From: CAZDDI01 sp964504195 | GTDB lineage: Bacteria > Chloroflexota > Anaerolineae > B4-G1 > SLSP01 | DNA: 64,000 bases | NCBI GenBank assembly: GCA_964504195.1 | Contig: CAZDDI010000009.1 | Location: 1 to 64,000 of the forward strand | Reading direction: 5' to 3' | In this document: in pieces, positions 1 to 8,391 of the stretch | Layout: every line of letters begins with the position of its first letter | How positions within the stretch are numbered: position 1 is the first letter of the stretch | Notes under the pieces: model-generated | Databases searched by the model: none | Told to the model about the DNA's origin: nothing | Seen by the model: the letters and a program-made list of their open reading frames with translations, nothing else | Translations under genes and position numbers: made by a program

Positions 1-20
1 CGCATTAAATTGCACAAGCT

Positions 21-815
21 CTATCCGACAATTGATGTTTGCTGAACTACTAGATAATTGCGGCGGCTAAATCCCACGCGGCCTTCTACGCCGCCCTTTT
101 CATGGCCGGCCCCGGGCGTACAAAAGCGGCTAGCGAACAGGTAATGGCTCCGCAATTGGACAAAGCGGGCCTGTTCCTGGCGTTGCCGCCCCTGCAGGAT
201 CCGATACACGGCGGCTTTGAGATTATCGTAGATCAGGGTGTGCGGCACCCCCGCAAAAAAGTGGAACGCCTGCACATGACCCCAGAAGAAGGCTTCCTGC
301 CGTTGGGTGGGAAACGCCATCACAAAGGTCCGCCGGGAGTAGCACAGTTCCATGACGAATAACTGCACGACTTGGCGGGTGCCCGCGAGGAGCACGGTCG
401 CTTCCCCCCAATCGACTTGGGCCGCTGCACCGGGGGCAAAGGCCAGGGGGACATATACGGTGCGTTTCGCGTGCTCCGCCCGCCGCAACTGCCCAATATA
501 GCCCCGGATCGTGGAGGCGGCCCCCTGATAGCCCTCCTCATCGCGCAGGAGTTGATAGATCCGCTGGCTCGTGTACTGTTGCTTGCGCGGCAGTGCTGCA
601 TTCTGCGCCAGCAACTCCTGAATGCGGGTTTTGTACGGCCCGAGCCTGGGGGCCGCCCGCGGTTGTTGCAAGGTATACGTCTGCGGCGCTGCATCGTCCA
701 CGGCTTGTTGCACCGTTTCCCGGGAGTGTTGGAACTCCCGCGCAATCGCCCGGATACTCTTATGCTCCACGTAATAGGCTCGTCGGATGGCTTCGCGTTC
801 TTCCACCTTTAACAT
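21..815 (-). pseudogene. IS21-family transposase IstA, truncated at the 3' end
   Basis: Encodes the N-terminal 264 residues of an IstA-like DDE transposase. An N-terminal helix-turn-helix (residues about 1-40) is followed by an rve/integrase core. The acidic residues lie in VDWGEA, in IYDNLKAAV, and in the glutamate of KGGVEGRVGFSRRNYLV. Family members run on to roughly 400-500 residues after NYLV(P). Here eight unrelated residues follow NYLV, then a stop, so the C-terminal part is lost. No istB follows inside the window. The break at about position 50 may be the edge of another insertion lying left of the window. It is judged a dead remnant, although an active site is nominally present. Confidence 0.85.
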
Positions 816-877
816 CTCCTTCCTCCGCTATCTGGGATGGGTAACTCCCTTAAGGATAGCAGATTTATGGTTATAAG

Positions 878-935
878 TGGCCCTGTTTTCGAGTATCAAA
901 ATCGCTGGCACTGGCCCTCTTTTAGAATATCAAAA
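878..935. mobile_element. IS21-like terminal repeats (two direct copies)
   Basis: Two similar ~24 bp blocks, at 878-901 and 912-935, both follow the pattern TGGCCCT-N-TTTT-N-GA-N-TATCAAAA and start 34 bp apart. They lie just upstream of the istA fragment. Multiple terminal repeats inside the ends are typical of IS21-family elements and serve as transposase binding sites. The outer tip of the element should be close to 940. Inference from position and repeat pattern. Confidence 0.55.
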
Positions 936-1045
936 ACACGTTACACTGCTCTAATCCCAAACACCGATTTTTGTACAAGGTATCAATATGTTTCCCCTTC
1001 CTACAAATCGTGCAAACATGATGGTCGTCACTTGTATCAACTACA

Positions 1046-1088
1046 CAAAAAATCCCCCTTTTCTCTTGTTCCAGGAGAAAAGGGGGAT
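1046..1088 (-). terminator. Rho-independent terminator of the mevalonate operon
   Basis: A perfect 14 bp stem (1052-1065 with 1075-1088, arms ATCCCCCTTTTCTC and its complement) has a 9 nt loop. On the minus strand a T-run (complement of 1046-1052) follows directly. It lies 15 bp beyond the stop of the DUF35 gene and so closes the minus-strand operon. Confidence 0.85.
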
Positions 1089-1102
1089 GATGAGAAGCGG
1101 TA

Positions 1103-1513
1103 TTAGATTCCCGCGGTCAGCATGGGTCGGAACTTATAGCCATAGCTAATCGTTCCCTCATCGCCCTGGGTGCGCAGCTTGCGCGTGACCATCTCCACCG
1201 GCATCCCGATTTGCACCTGCTCCGGGCGCACATCGGTCAGCTGCGCCGTAATCATCGGGCCTTCTTCCAGCTGCACCAGCGCCACCGTGTAGGGCGCGTA
1301 ATCCTCGAAACCCTGCGGCACGTGATACACCGTGCTGAACGTATAGACTTCCCCGCGCCCGCTAAACGTGTACGGTTCCTTCGCGGGCTGGTGACATTCC
1401 GGGCAGACATCGCGCGGCGGGAAAATTTTCGCGCTGCAATGCGGGCACTCCTCGCCCTCCAACCGATACCGCTGCCCCTTCAACCGCCAGTCGTGAGCTA
1501 CTTTGCTTTCCAT
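1103..1513 (-). CDS. DUF35 OB-fold / Zn-ribbon acyl-CoA-associated protein
   Basis: A 136-residue protein with a rubredoxin-like zinc ribbon (Cys23, Cys26, Cys37, Cys40 in CPHC and CPEC) followed by an OB-fold (about residues 50-125), the standard DUF35 layout. In archaea the DUF35 protein bridges acetoacetyl-CoA thiolase and HMG-CoA synthase and lets the intermediate pass between them (established knowledge). Here it is the last gene of an operon with exactly those two enzymes plus HMG-CoA reductase, so the same scaffolding role is inferred. A good ribosome site (AAGGAGG on the minus strand) precedes the ATG. Confidence 0.9.
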   Translation of the reverse strand: MESKVAHDWRLKGQRYRLEGEECPHCSAKIFPPRDVCPECHQPAKEPYTFSGRGEVYTFSTVYHVPQGFEDYAPYTVALVQLEEGPMITAQLTDVRPEQVQIGMPVEMVTRKLRTQGDEGTISYGYKFRPMLTAGI

Positions 1514-1585
1514 GATTCCTCCTTAAGGTTATCTCAATCGCGTTGCGTGAATTACAAGTTGTTGAATCTATACTCTTGGCAATCT

Positions 1586-1630
1586 GTAATGCGTGCTGCG
1601 TAAAAAATCCCCTTACGCAGCACGCATTAC
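1586..1630. repeat. 18 bp-arm perfect palindrome between thiolase and DUF35 genes
   Basis: GTAATGCGTGCTGCGTAA (1586-1603) pairs perfectly with 1613-1630 across a 9 nt loop. The thiolase stop codon lies inside one arm. The same 18 bp word recurs at the HMG-CoA reductase stop (about 3931-3948). There is no T-run, so a processing or attenuation hairpin or a repetitive element fits better than a terminator. Confidence 0.75.
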
Positions 1631-2784
1631 GAAATCCGTTCCAAAATATGCGTAATAATCGTCGCGCCGCTGCCGCCGATGTTCTGGGTCATGCCGAGCC
1701 GGGCGTTGGGAATCTGGTTCTTGCCCGCCAGTCCGCGCAGCTGCAAGGCTGCTTCTACGATCTGATACATCCCCGTCGCGCCGACAGGATGCCCGCGTGC
1801 CTTCAGCCCGCCCATCGTGGCGATGGGGACGCGGCCCTGCAACGTCACTTCACCCTCCAGCGCCAGGCGGACGCCCTGCCCGCGCTCCGCGAAGCCCGCC
1901 GCTTCCAGACTCAAGGCTGACATAATCGTGAAAGCGTCGTGCAGCTCGAAGAAATCCAGGTCTTGCGGCTTCACTTTGGCTTGCGCGTAGGCGCGCGCCG
2001 CCGAGATCCGCGTCGCTTCCAGCGCCAATGGATCCTTGCGATCATGCACAGCGAGAGCATCCGTCGCCACTGCCGAGGCGCGAATCCGCAGCGGGGCCGG
2101 GCTGAGCGTGCGCGCATACTCCAGCGGGGCCAGCACCACTGCCGCCGCGCCGTCACACACGGGCGGCGAATCCAACAGCCCCACCGGCGTTGCAATCATC
2201 GCGGCTTTGGCGTAGGATTCCGGCGTGACTTTGGTGTGGAACATCGCGTTGGGATTGTGGAGCGCGTTCTGATGCGCTGTCACCACGAAGTTGGCGAAAT
2301 CCTGCCGCTGCCAGCCGTACTCGTACATATAGCGCTGCATCAGCAGCCCGTTGAGCGCCACGAACGACACGCCCTGGCTCACCTCATACTCCGCGTCTGC
2401 GGCCATCGCCAGCGCCGCCGTCGTTTCGCGGCCCAGCGTGTCCGTCATCTTCTCCACACCCTCCACCAGCACCAGATCGTGCAGGCCGCTGGCGACCGCC
2501 ATGTAGCCCACACGCAGCGCCGCCGCGCCTGAGGCGCACGCCGCCTCGACTTTCAGCGCCTCGATGCCGGCCATGCCGAGAAAATCGGCCACCAGCGCGC
2601 CCAGATGCTCCTGCCCGGCAATCTCGCCGGAGAGCATATTGCCCACATAGAGCGCATCCACGCGCCCCACGTTGGCATCCTGTAACGCCGCCTGCGCCGC
2701 GCCAAACGCCAGATGGCGCAGGCCCGTACCCCAGTGCTCGTTTACTGGAATTTGTCCCAGTCCAATGATGGCTACGTCTCGCAT
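1627..2784 (-). CDS. Thiolase, archaeal/SCP2-like (acetoacetyl-CoA thiolase)
   Basis: A 385-residue thiolase-fold enzyme expected to condense two acetyl-CoA to acetoacetyl-CoA. The nucleophilic Cys83 is in EAACASGAAAL. The catalytic-site histidine motifs are ELHDAF and GGLKARGHPVGATG. The C-terminal NIGGSGAT replaces the CxG motif of classical bacterial thiolases, as in the SCP2/archaeal class. AGGAGGG lies just upstream of the ATG, and only 12 nt separate it from the synthase stop. Order reductase-synthase-thiolase-DUF35 on one strand supports a mevalonate role rather than beta-oxidation. Confidence 0.9.
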   Translation of the reverse strand: MRDVAIIGLGQIPVNEHWGTGLRHLAFGAAQAALQDANVGRVDALYVGNMLSGEIAGQEHLGALVADFLGMAGIEALKVEAACASGAAALRVGYMAVASGLHDLVLVEGVEKMTDTLGRETTAALAMAADAEYEVSQGVSFVALNGLLMQRYMYEYGWQRQDFANFVVTAHQNALHNPNAMFHTKVTPESYAKAAMIATPVGLLDSPPVCDGAAAVVLAPLEYARTLSPAPLRIRASAVATDALAVHDRKDPLALEATRISAARAYAQAKVKPQDLDFFELHDAFTIMSALSLEAAGFAERGQGVRLALEGEVTLQGRVPIATMGGLKARGHPVGATGMYQIVEAALQLRGLAGKNQIPNARLGMTQNIGGSGATIITHILERIS

Positions 2785-2796
2785 CCTGCCCTCCTA

Positions 2797-3858
2797 CTAC
2801 ACCAACAGCTTGCGGCGATAGCGCGCGTACAGGCCGTAATCAATCTCCTGCCGCCGCTGGATGTATGCCTGCACCTGCGGCGCGCGGTCGCGTCGCGCCG
2901 GCAGCGCCTCCGTGAGCTCCCAGATGAACGCATCCGATCCCGCGCCCGACCCGAAGCTCACCAGCAGCACGCGCTGGCCCGGTTCGGCAATATCCAGCAC
3001 TGCCGAGAAGCCCGCGATGGCCGCGCCCGCGTAACTGTTGCCCACCACGCCGCTCAGCAGACCCGGCTTGATTTGCTCCGGCGTGAAGCCCAAGCGCTTG
3101 CCTACTTCTTGGGGATACTTCGTGTTCGGCTGATGGAAAACGGCGTAGGCGAAATCCGCCGGTTGCAGGCCCATCTCGTCCATAATCGCCCGCGCTGCCG
3201 ATTCGATGTGCTGAAAGTAGGCCGGTTCGCCGGTGAACCGCCCGCCGTGACTGGGGTAGTGTTGGTACGCCCGCCGCCAGAAGTCCGGCGTATCGGTCAC
3301 ATACGAGAGCGAGCCTTTACAGACCGCCAGTGCCTCTTCCGCTGGCCCCACGACGAACGCAGTGCCGCCGCTGGCTGCCGTGAACTCTAGCGCGTCGCCC
3401 GGGCGACCCTGGGCCGTATCCGCGCCAATCGCCAGCGCGTACTCCGCCATCCCCGATCCCACAAAGCCCAGCGCCATCTGGAGCGCCTCTGTGCCGGCCT
3501 TGCACGCGAACTGCGTATCGGCGGCGCTGATGTAGGGTGATGCGCCCACTGCCTCCGCCACAATCGTCGAAGAGGGCTTGACCGCGTAGGGGTGCGATTC
3601 ACTGCCCACCCACACCGCGCGCAACTGTTGCGGGTCAATGCCCGCGCGAGCCAGCGCATTCCGCGCCGCCTCGATGGAAATCGTTACCGTATCCTCATCC
3701 GGCCCGGCCACCGCTTTTTCTTTGATAGGGCCACTCGCGCCGCCATCGCTCCACACCCGCGCGATTTCGGCGTTGGGCAAGCGGTACATGGGGATATACG
3801 AACCGTATCCGATAATGCCCACCGGACGAGCCGTCTGCATAGTCCAACGTGGTTCCAT
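2797..3858 (-). CDS. Hydroxymethylglutaryl-CoA synthase
   Basis: A 353-residue HMG-CoA synthase that joins acetyl-CoA and acetoacetyl-CoA. The acyl-accepting cysteine is in TQFACKAGTEA (about residue 119), the general acid glutamate in GSESHPYAVKPS, and the histidine in VFHQPNTKYP. Length and sequence style resemble the archaeal class. An upstream in-frame ATG exists at 3879, but AGGAGGA sits 7 nt before the ATG at 3858, so the shorter start is chosen. It follows the reductase gene and precedes the thiolase. Confidence 0.93.
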   Translation of the reverse strand: MEPRWTMQTARPVGIIGYGSYIPMYRLPNAEIARVWSDGGASGPIKEKAVAGPDEDTVTISIEAARNALARAGIDPQQLRAVWVGSESHPYAVKPSSTIVAEAVGASPYISAADTQFACKAGTEALQMALGFVGSGMAEYALAIGADTAQGRPGDALEFTAASGGTAFVVGPAEEALAVCKGSLSYVTDTPDFWRRAYQHYPSHGGRFTGEPAYFQHIESAARAIMDEMGLQPADFAYAVFHQPNTKYPQEVGKRLGFTPEQIKPGLLSGVVGNSYAGAAIAGFSAVLDIAEPGQRVLLVSFGSGAGSDAFIWELTEALPARRDRAPQVQAYIQRRQEIDYGLYARYRRKLLV

Positions 3859-3883
3859 GAAAAAGTCCTCCTGAGACAAATCA

Positions 3884-3948
3884 GCAAATCAGCAAATCTC
3901 AAATGGCGAATGGCAAAGCAAGATTTACGCAGCACGCATTACGAAGCA
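3884..3948. repeat. Composite short repeats between reductase and synthase genes
   Basis: The gap contains tandem AGCAAATC units (3884-3899), an ATGGCGAATGGC unit (3902-3914; related units at about 38735-38762 and 48826-48849), and the word TTACGCAGCACGCATTAC (about 3931-3948) that also forms the palindrome at 1586-1630. No promoter is obvious. Confidence 0.6.
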
Positions 3949-5219
3949 CGCAGCAGCTCCTCCGCCCGATCCAGCCGCACGACGCCCTCTGCCACCAGCA
4001 TTTGCGCGATGCGCTCGATGTTTGCGCCTTGCGCCCCGGCGGCGATGGCGACTTGCCGGGCGTGCAGGGCCATGTGGCCCGTCTGGATGCCCTCGGTTGC
4101 CAGCGCGCGGATGGCGGCCAGGTTTTGCGCCAGCCCCACGCTCGCCACGATTTCCGCGAGTTCCTGCGCCGTCTGGATGCCCAACAGCTTCAGCGCGGCT
4201 TGCGCCGCGGGGTGTACGCGCGTCGCGCCACCCACGATGCCCAGCGCGAGGGGTAATTCCAGTGTGCCGACCAGATTGCCGTCGCCGTCGCGCCGCCAGG
4301 TGGAGAGGCTCGTGTAGCGTCCGTCGCGGGCGGCGTAAGCGTGTGCGCCCGCTTCGATAGCGCGCCAATCGTTGCCGGTTGCTAGCACCACCGCGTCAAT
4401 GCCGTTCATAATGCCCTTGTTGTGCGTCGCCGCCCGGTACGGATCGGCGGCAGCGAACGCCCACGCCTCTTTGATACCGCGCGCCACGTCCGCGCCGCTG
4501 AAATCGCCAAAGGCCAGCGCGCTTTCCGGGATGCACACCCGTGCCCGCGCCAGCCGCCGGTCGGCCAGATTGCTGAGGATGCGCAACAACACGCGCCCCC
4601 CGGTCAGCGCGGCGATGCGCGGCGCGAGCCGTTCGCAGGCCGTGTTGACCGCGTTCGCGCCCATCGCGTCGCGCACATCATAGAGCAGGTGGATCACGAG
4701 CATCGGGCCGGTGGGGGTGTCTTCCAGCGTGCGGATTTCCAGATCGCGCGCGCCGCCGCCCAGCCGGGCCAGCACGGGGTCAACGTTCGCCGCCAGCGCG
4801 AGCAGCTCCGCGCGGTGCGCGGCGAGCGTCGCCTGCGCTGCGGCCAGATCCGGCACGTCTAGCAGCTGCAGCTGCCCGATCATCACGGGCGCATCCGTCT
4901 CCGCTGTGAAGCCGCCGCCTGCACGGGCCAGCTTCGCCGCCAACGATGCGCCCGCGACCACCGATGGCTCTTCGATCACCATCGGCACGAGCATCTCGCG
5001 CCCATTGACGATGAAATTCGTTGCGATACCGATGGGCAGCGCATACAGCCCCACCACGTTCTCGATCATGGCATTGGCGCGAGACAGCTCCAACCCCGGC
5101 GTCCCCGCCAGTGCTTCCAGATCCGTCTCATTCAGCCCGGCGACCTCCGCTAGCCGCGCCCGGCGCACTTCCGGTGCCAGGTTATAAAATTCACTTAATC
5201 TTGATGAAGGTTTGTTCAT
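3939..5219 (-). CDS. mvaA: HMG-CoA reductase, class II type
   Basis: A 426-residue enzyme that makes mevalonate from HMG-CoA using NAD(P)H. Class II signatures are present: ENVVGLYALPIGIATNF, the catalytic glutamate in MVIEEPSVVAG (about 83), the lysine in THNKGIMNG, the aspartate in GNDWRA, and the histidine near the C-terminus in GHMALHAR. Length matches the class (about 430). It is the first gene of the minus-strand operon. The ribosome site GAAGAAAAGG is weak, 6 nt before the ATG. Its stop lies inside a copy of the 18 bp word also found after the thiolase gene. Confidence 0.95.
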   Translation of the reverse strand: MNKPSSRLSEFYNLAPEVRRARLAEVAGLNETDLEALAGTPGLELSRANAMIENVVGLYALPIGIATNFIVNGREMLVPMVIEEPSVVAGASLAAKLARAGGGFTAETDAPVMIGQLQLLDVPDLAAAQATLAAHRAELLALAANVDPVLARLGGGARDLEIRTLEDTPTGPMLVIHLLYDVRDAMGANAVNTACERLAPRIAALTGGRVLLRILSNLADRRLARARVCIPESALAFGDFSGADVARGIKEAWAFAAADPYRAATHNKGIMNGIDAVVLATGNDWRAIEAGAHAYAARDGRYTSLSTWRRDGDGNLVGTLELPLALGIVGGATRVHPAAQAALKLLGIQTAQELAEIVASVGLAQNLAAIRALATEGIQTGHMALHARQVAIAAGAQGANIERIAQMLVAEGVVRLDRAEELLRAS

Positions 5220-5250
5220 GTTGCCTTTTCTTCAGAGTTTGCATAGTTTC

Positions 5251-5312
5251 TACCAGTAGTGACGCCTTCAGGCGTTTCTCAGCTTCAAAAAGCGGCTGAA
5301 GCCGCCAGTACA
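5251..5312. repeat. Double-hairpin repeat (GTAGTGACGCC family), copy 1
   Basis: Two adjacent small palindromes, ACGCCTTCAGGCGT and GCGGCTGAAGCCGC, are bounded by GTAGTGAC-like and GCCAGTAC-like ends. The reverse complement of the same layout is at 40889-40948. It lies in the divergent gap between the mevalonate operon and recN, a 239 bp intergenic stretch. Confidence 0.65.
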
Positions 5313-5417
5313 TACCGTGCAACACGCGCTATGATAGGATTATTGCAGGTTATCATAGCATGTTACGCCTCTCAAAAGCTCTCAGATAAATTTCACTTGC
5401 TTTCTTTACAAATCGAG

Positions 5418-5423
5418 TATACT
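5418..5423 (+). promoter_or_regulatory. Possible recN -10 element (TATACT)
   Basis: TATACT lies 35 bp before the recN start. The -35 region (CACTTGC) matches poorly. Read as a weak or regulated promoter; no clear SOS box was seen. Confidence 0.35.
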
Positions 5424-5458
5424 CTTGATAGATATATTGGCGCGTACAAGGTGACGCT

Positions 5459-7267
5459 TTGCTCAAAGAATTACACATTCAAGATTTTGCGATTATTGAT
5501 GATGTGAACCTCACCCTAGAATCGGGGTTCAATGTATTGACCGGCGAAACCGGCGCTGGGAAATCCATCCTCATTGATGCTGTCCTCTTACTGCTCGGCG
5601 GGCGAGCGGATACGACCGCTGTACGCACTGGTGCATCGCGTGCCCTCATTGAAGGGCTATTTCTGTTGGATTCGGCAGAGCGGGGTGCGCTCATATCTCT
5701 GTTGGAGCAGGAAGGGTTAGAAAGTGATAACCCTGATGAGCTCTGGTTGAGCCGTGAGCTGCGCGAGAATGGCCGCTCGGTGGCGCGAGTCAATGGGGCA
5801 ATGGTGGCGGTGAGCGTGCTGCGCGAGATTTCTGAGCGCCTGGTGGATCTCCACGGGCAGAGCGAGCATCTTAGTTTGTTGCGGGTTAATGAACATCTTA
5901 ATTTGCTCGATCGGTTTGCCGGGCTGGAAGCTCCGCGCGCTGCCCTCGCTGATGTGGTACGTCAGTTGCACGGTGTGCGCCGTGAGTTGACTGCGCTCCG
6001 GCAGGGTGAACAGCAGCGGATGCAACGGCTTGACCTGTTGCGTTTCCAAGTACAAGAAATCGTGGATGCCGCGCCTAAGTCTGGTGAAATTGTCGAACTT
6101 GAAGACGAATTGACCCGGTTGGCAAATGCGGAACAACTCCATGCACTGGCGACGCAGTTGTTGATTCTCTTGCAAGAGGGGGCTGAGGACACTCCCGCGA
6201 TCCTTGATTTGCTAGGACAGGCGCAACGTGATATGCGTGGGTTAGTGCATCTTGATGCTACGCTCCAGCCACAGGCGCAAGCTCTCGGTGATGTGAGCTA
6301 CCAGGTGGAAGATGTGGCCCAGGTGGTACGGAGCTATCTCACGAGTATCGAGTTCAGCCCCAAGCGACTCGCGCAAGTAGAGCAGCGCCTCAGTCTGTTG
6401 CGTCATCTGGAGCGCAAATATGGCGGTGCGTTAGAACAGGTACTGGAACATGCGCAGCAGGCGGCGGCGGAGCTGCAGACGTTGGAGCACAGCGATGAGC
6501 GCCTTGTTGAGTTGGAATCTGCGGAAGCGCGTTACCTTATGGAAGCCAGCATGCTCGCCGAGCAGCTCTCGCAGCAGCGCCGTAATGCGGCCCGCCAGTT
6601 GGCGGCCGGCATTGAGGCGGAGCTGGCTGATTTGCACATGACCGGTGCGCATTTCGGCGTCGCATTCCGCTGCGCGGCCCACTCACAGGGTGCGCCATTA
6701 AGTGTACCTCTTCCAGCAGACGTGTGGGTGCTGAGCGAAAGCGAATCCCCGCAGGATAGTACCTCGGTACAGACGGCTGCCCTTGATGCTACTGGTGTGG
6801 AGCGGGTGGAATTTTTGATCGCGCCGAATGTAGGTGAGGGTCTCAAGCCCATGATGCGTATTGCGTCTGGCGGGGAGACGGCACGGTTGATGCTGGCGCT
6901 CAAGACAGTGCTCTCTCGCGTTGATCGCACGCCTACGCTGATCTTTGACGAGATTGATCAGGGCATTGGCGGGCGGGTGGGGGCCGTGGTAGGCGCGAAG
7001 CTGTGGCAACTTACCGTGAGCGCGGGTGCGGGCGACCCACATCACCAGGTTTTGTGTATCACGCACTTGCCGCAGCTGGCAAGCTTTGGTGATGCGCACT
7101 ACCAGGTGCAAAAGCAAGTGGTGGCTGGGCGTACACTTACCCGCGTCACGCGGCTGGAAGGAGATGCGCGTGTAGCGGAGCTGGCGCAGATGCTCGGCAC
7201 TCAAGGTGAGGCCGCGCGCCAGGGAGCACAAGAACTGCTGGCCCAGGCTGTGCAGTTGAAACAGTAG
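5459..7267 (+). CDS. recN: DNA repair protein RecN
   Basis: A 602-residue SMC-like ATPase of recombinational double-strand-break repair in the cytoplasm. The N-terminal Walker A is GETGAGKS, with the typical opening LKELHIQDFAIIDDV. A long coiled-coil middle follows, then the ABC signature region ASGGETARLMLALK and Walker B LIFDEIDQGIGGRVG, with ITHLPQLA (H-loop) near the end. The start is taken as TTG because AAGGTGA lies 4 nt upstream and the family sequence begins there. Length is slightly above the usual 550-590. It stands alone, divergent from the mevalonate operon. Confidence 0.96.
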   Translation: MLKELHIQDFAIIDDVNLTLESGFNVLTGETGAGKSILIDAVLLLLGGRADTTAVRTGASRALIEGLFLLDSAERGALISLLEQEGLESDNPDELWLSRELRENGRSVARVNGAMVAVSVLREISERLVDLHGQSEHLSLLRVNEHLNLLDRFAGLEAPRAALADVVRQLHGVRRELTALRQGEQQRMQRLDLLRFQVQEIVDAAPKSGEIVELEDELTRLANAEQLHALATQLLILLQEGAEDTPAILDLLGQAQRDMRGLVHLDATLQPQAQALGDVSYQVEDVAQVVRSYLTSIEFSPKRLAQVEQRLSLLRHLERKYGGALEQVLEHAQQAAAELQTLEHSDERLVELESAEARYLMEASMLAEQLSQQRRNAARQLAAGIEAELADLHMTGAHFGVAFRCAAHSQGAPLSVPLPADVWVLSESESPQDSTSVQTAALDATGVERVEFLIAPNVGEGLKPMMRIASGGETARLMLALKTVLSRVDRTPTLIFDEIDQGIGGRVGAVVGAKLWQLTVSAGAGDPHHQVLCITHLPQLASFGDAHYQVQKQVVAGRTLTRVTRLEGDARVAELAQMLGTQGEAARQGAQELLAQAVQLKQ

Positions 7268-7280
7268 ACCTGGCAGGTCT
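7266..7280. repeat. Solo 15 bp palindrome related to the MITE termini
   Basis: AGACCTGGCAGGTCT overlaps the recN stop. It resembles the AGACCTGGCAGGTTTC inner terminus of the four ~133 bp elements found elsewhere. Probably a remnant, or an independent fragment of the same sequence. Confidence 0.4.
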
Positions 7281-7287
7281 GTTGGAT

Positions 7288-7315
7288 TTGCTCTATCATA
7301 GAAGCCGGTTATAAT
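7288..7315 (+). promoter_or_regulatory. Candidate promoter of the PATAN/GTPase cluster
   Basis: TTGCTC (7288-7293), a 16 bp spacer, then a perfect TATAAT (7310-7315). It lies about 220 bp before the PATAN gene and is the only convincing promoter in that gap. Confidence 0.5.
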
Positions 7316-7533
7316 TGTTAAAAGGAATTGAACCATAATATCGCATGACCCTAAGATGAAATTGGCTAACTGATTTGTTCGTGCGCTAAGGCCAGCGATA
7401 GACCAGGGTTGCTTAATAAGTGATCCGGTTGTAGCTGTTAGAACGCACCAGTCAAGACTGATCAGTTGGAGATGTGCAGTTAGATTCTGCTGCCCACGCT
7501 CTGTCAGGTATTCACTCTAAGGATGGTTGGAAA

Positions 7534-8388
7534 ATGGCGCTGAAAGGCAATCTAGAAGATTTTGGTATTACCCAATTGCTCAACTTGATTAACTTGGCGC
7601 GCAAAACAGGAACCCTGCACTTAGAAGGAGGCTCCCAAGGTAAGGCCTATCTGTGCTTCCGTGAAGGGAAACTGATTTACGCGGGTTTGGATGGCGAGGA
7701 GGATACGCTCCCCTTACTGCTCCAGCGGGCTGGCAAGCTCAACGCTGACCAGGTGCGGGCCATCATGGCTCACACGAGTGGGAAGCCGGATCGCGATATC
7801 GCTATGATGCTCATGCAGGCAGGACACATCCAACAGCAGGACATCACCCGCAGCGTGAACCAACACTTGCTTAACCTAGTTTATCGGATCTTTTCCTGGA
7901 ATGATGGTACTTTTCGTTTTGAACCGGCGGAAATGCCTGTACAGGGAAAGATTACTACCACTATCGCGTTGGAAAACGTCATCATGGAGGGGAGTCGGCG
8001 GCTCAAGGAGTGGGAACGCCTTCAGGATGAACTGCCCGATTTGGATATTGCGCTCAAATTTGCAGAGCGGCCCACCACCCCATTGCGCGACATCAATCTG
8101 AGCGTGGAGGAGTGGCGCGTTATCTCCTTCATCAACCCGCGCAACACTATTCGGCAGCTGGCGCAATCCAACAACATGAGTGAATTCCAAATCCGTAAAA
8201 TTGTCTACAGCCTGTTGCAAGCGGGGCTGGTAGAGATTGTGCGCACCCCGCGTTCTGCTCCTGTAGTGCCGACGGCGGGGACCGCCACCGGCCGTACACA
8301 AGGGAGCACCGCTGGGATGGAAATGCGCCGCCCGGCAGTCAAGCGCGGCCTGGTACAGAAGTTGATCACCAAAATTCGGGAGTTATAG
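7534..8388 (+). CDS. PATAN (DUF4388) domain protein
   Basis: A 284-residue protein beginning MALKGNLEDFGITQLLNLI, the hallmark of DUF4388/PATAN domains, which occur in bacterial signalling and motility proteins. The N-terminal PATAN fold covers about residues 1-110, a helical middle follows, and a winged-helix-like segment (NTIRQLAQSNNMSEFQIRKIVYSLLQAGLVE) is near residues 200-240. An upstream in-frame GTG at 7474 is possible, but AAGGAT 9 nt before the ATG at 7534 and the domain start favour the shorter form. The gene ends 3 nt before the GTPase gene, so the two are probably partners. Confidence 0.85.
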   Translation: MALKGNLEDFGITQLLNLINLARKTGTLHLEGGSQGKAYLCFREGKLIYAGLDGEEDTLPLLLQRAGKLNADQVRAIMAHTSGKPDRDIAMMLMQAGHIQQQDITRSVNQHLLNLVYRIFSWNDGTFRFEPAEMPVQGKITTTIALENVIMEGSRRLKEWERLQDELPDLDIALKFAERPTTPLRDINLSVEEWRVISFINPRNTIRQLAQSNNMSEFQIRKIVYSLLQAGLVEIVRTPRSAPVVPTAGTATGRTQGSTAGMEMRRPAVKRGLVQKLITKIREL

Positions 8389-8391
8389 GCA

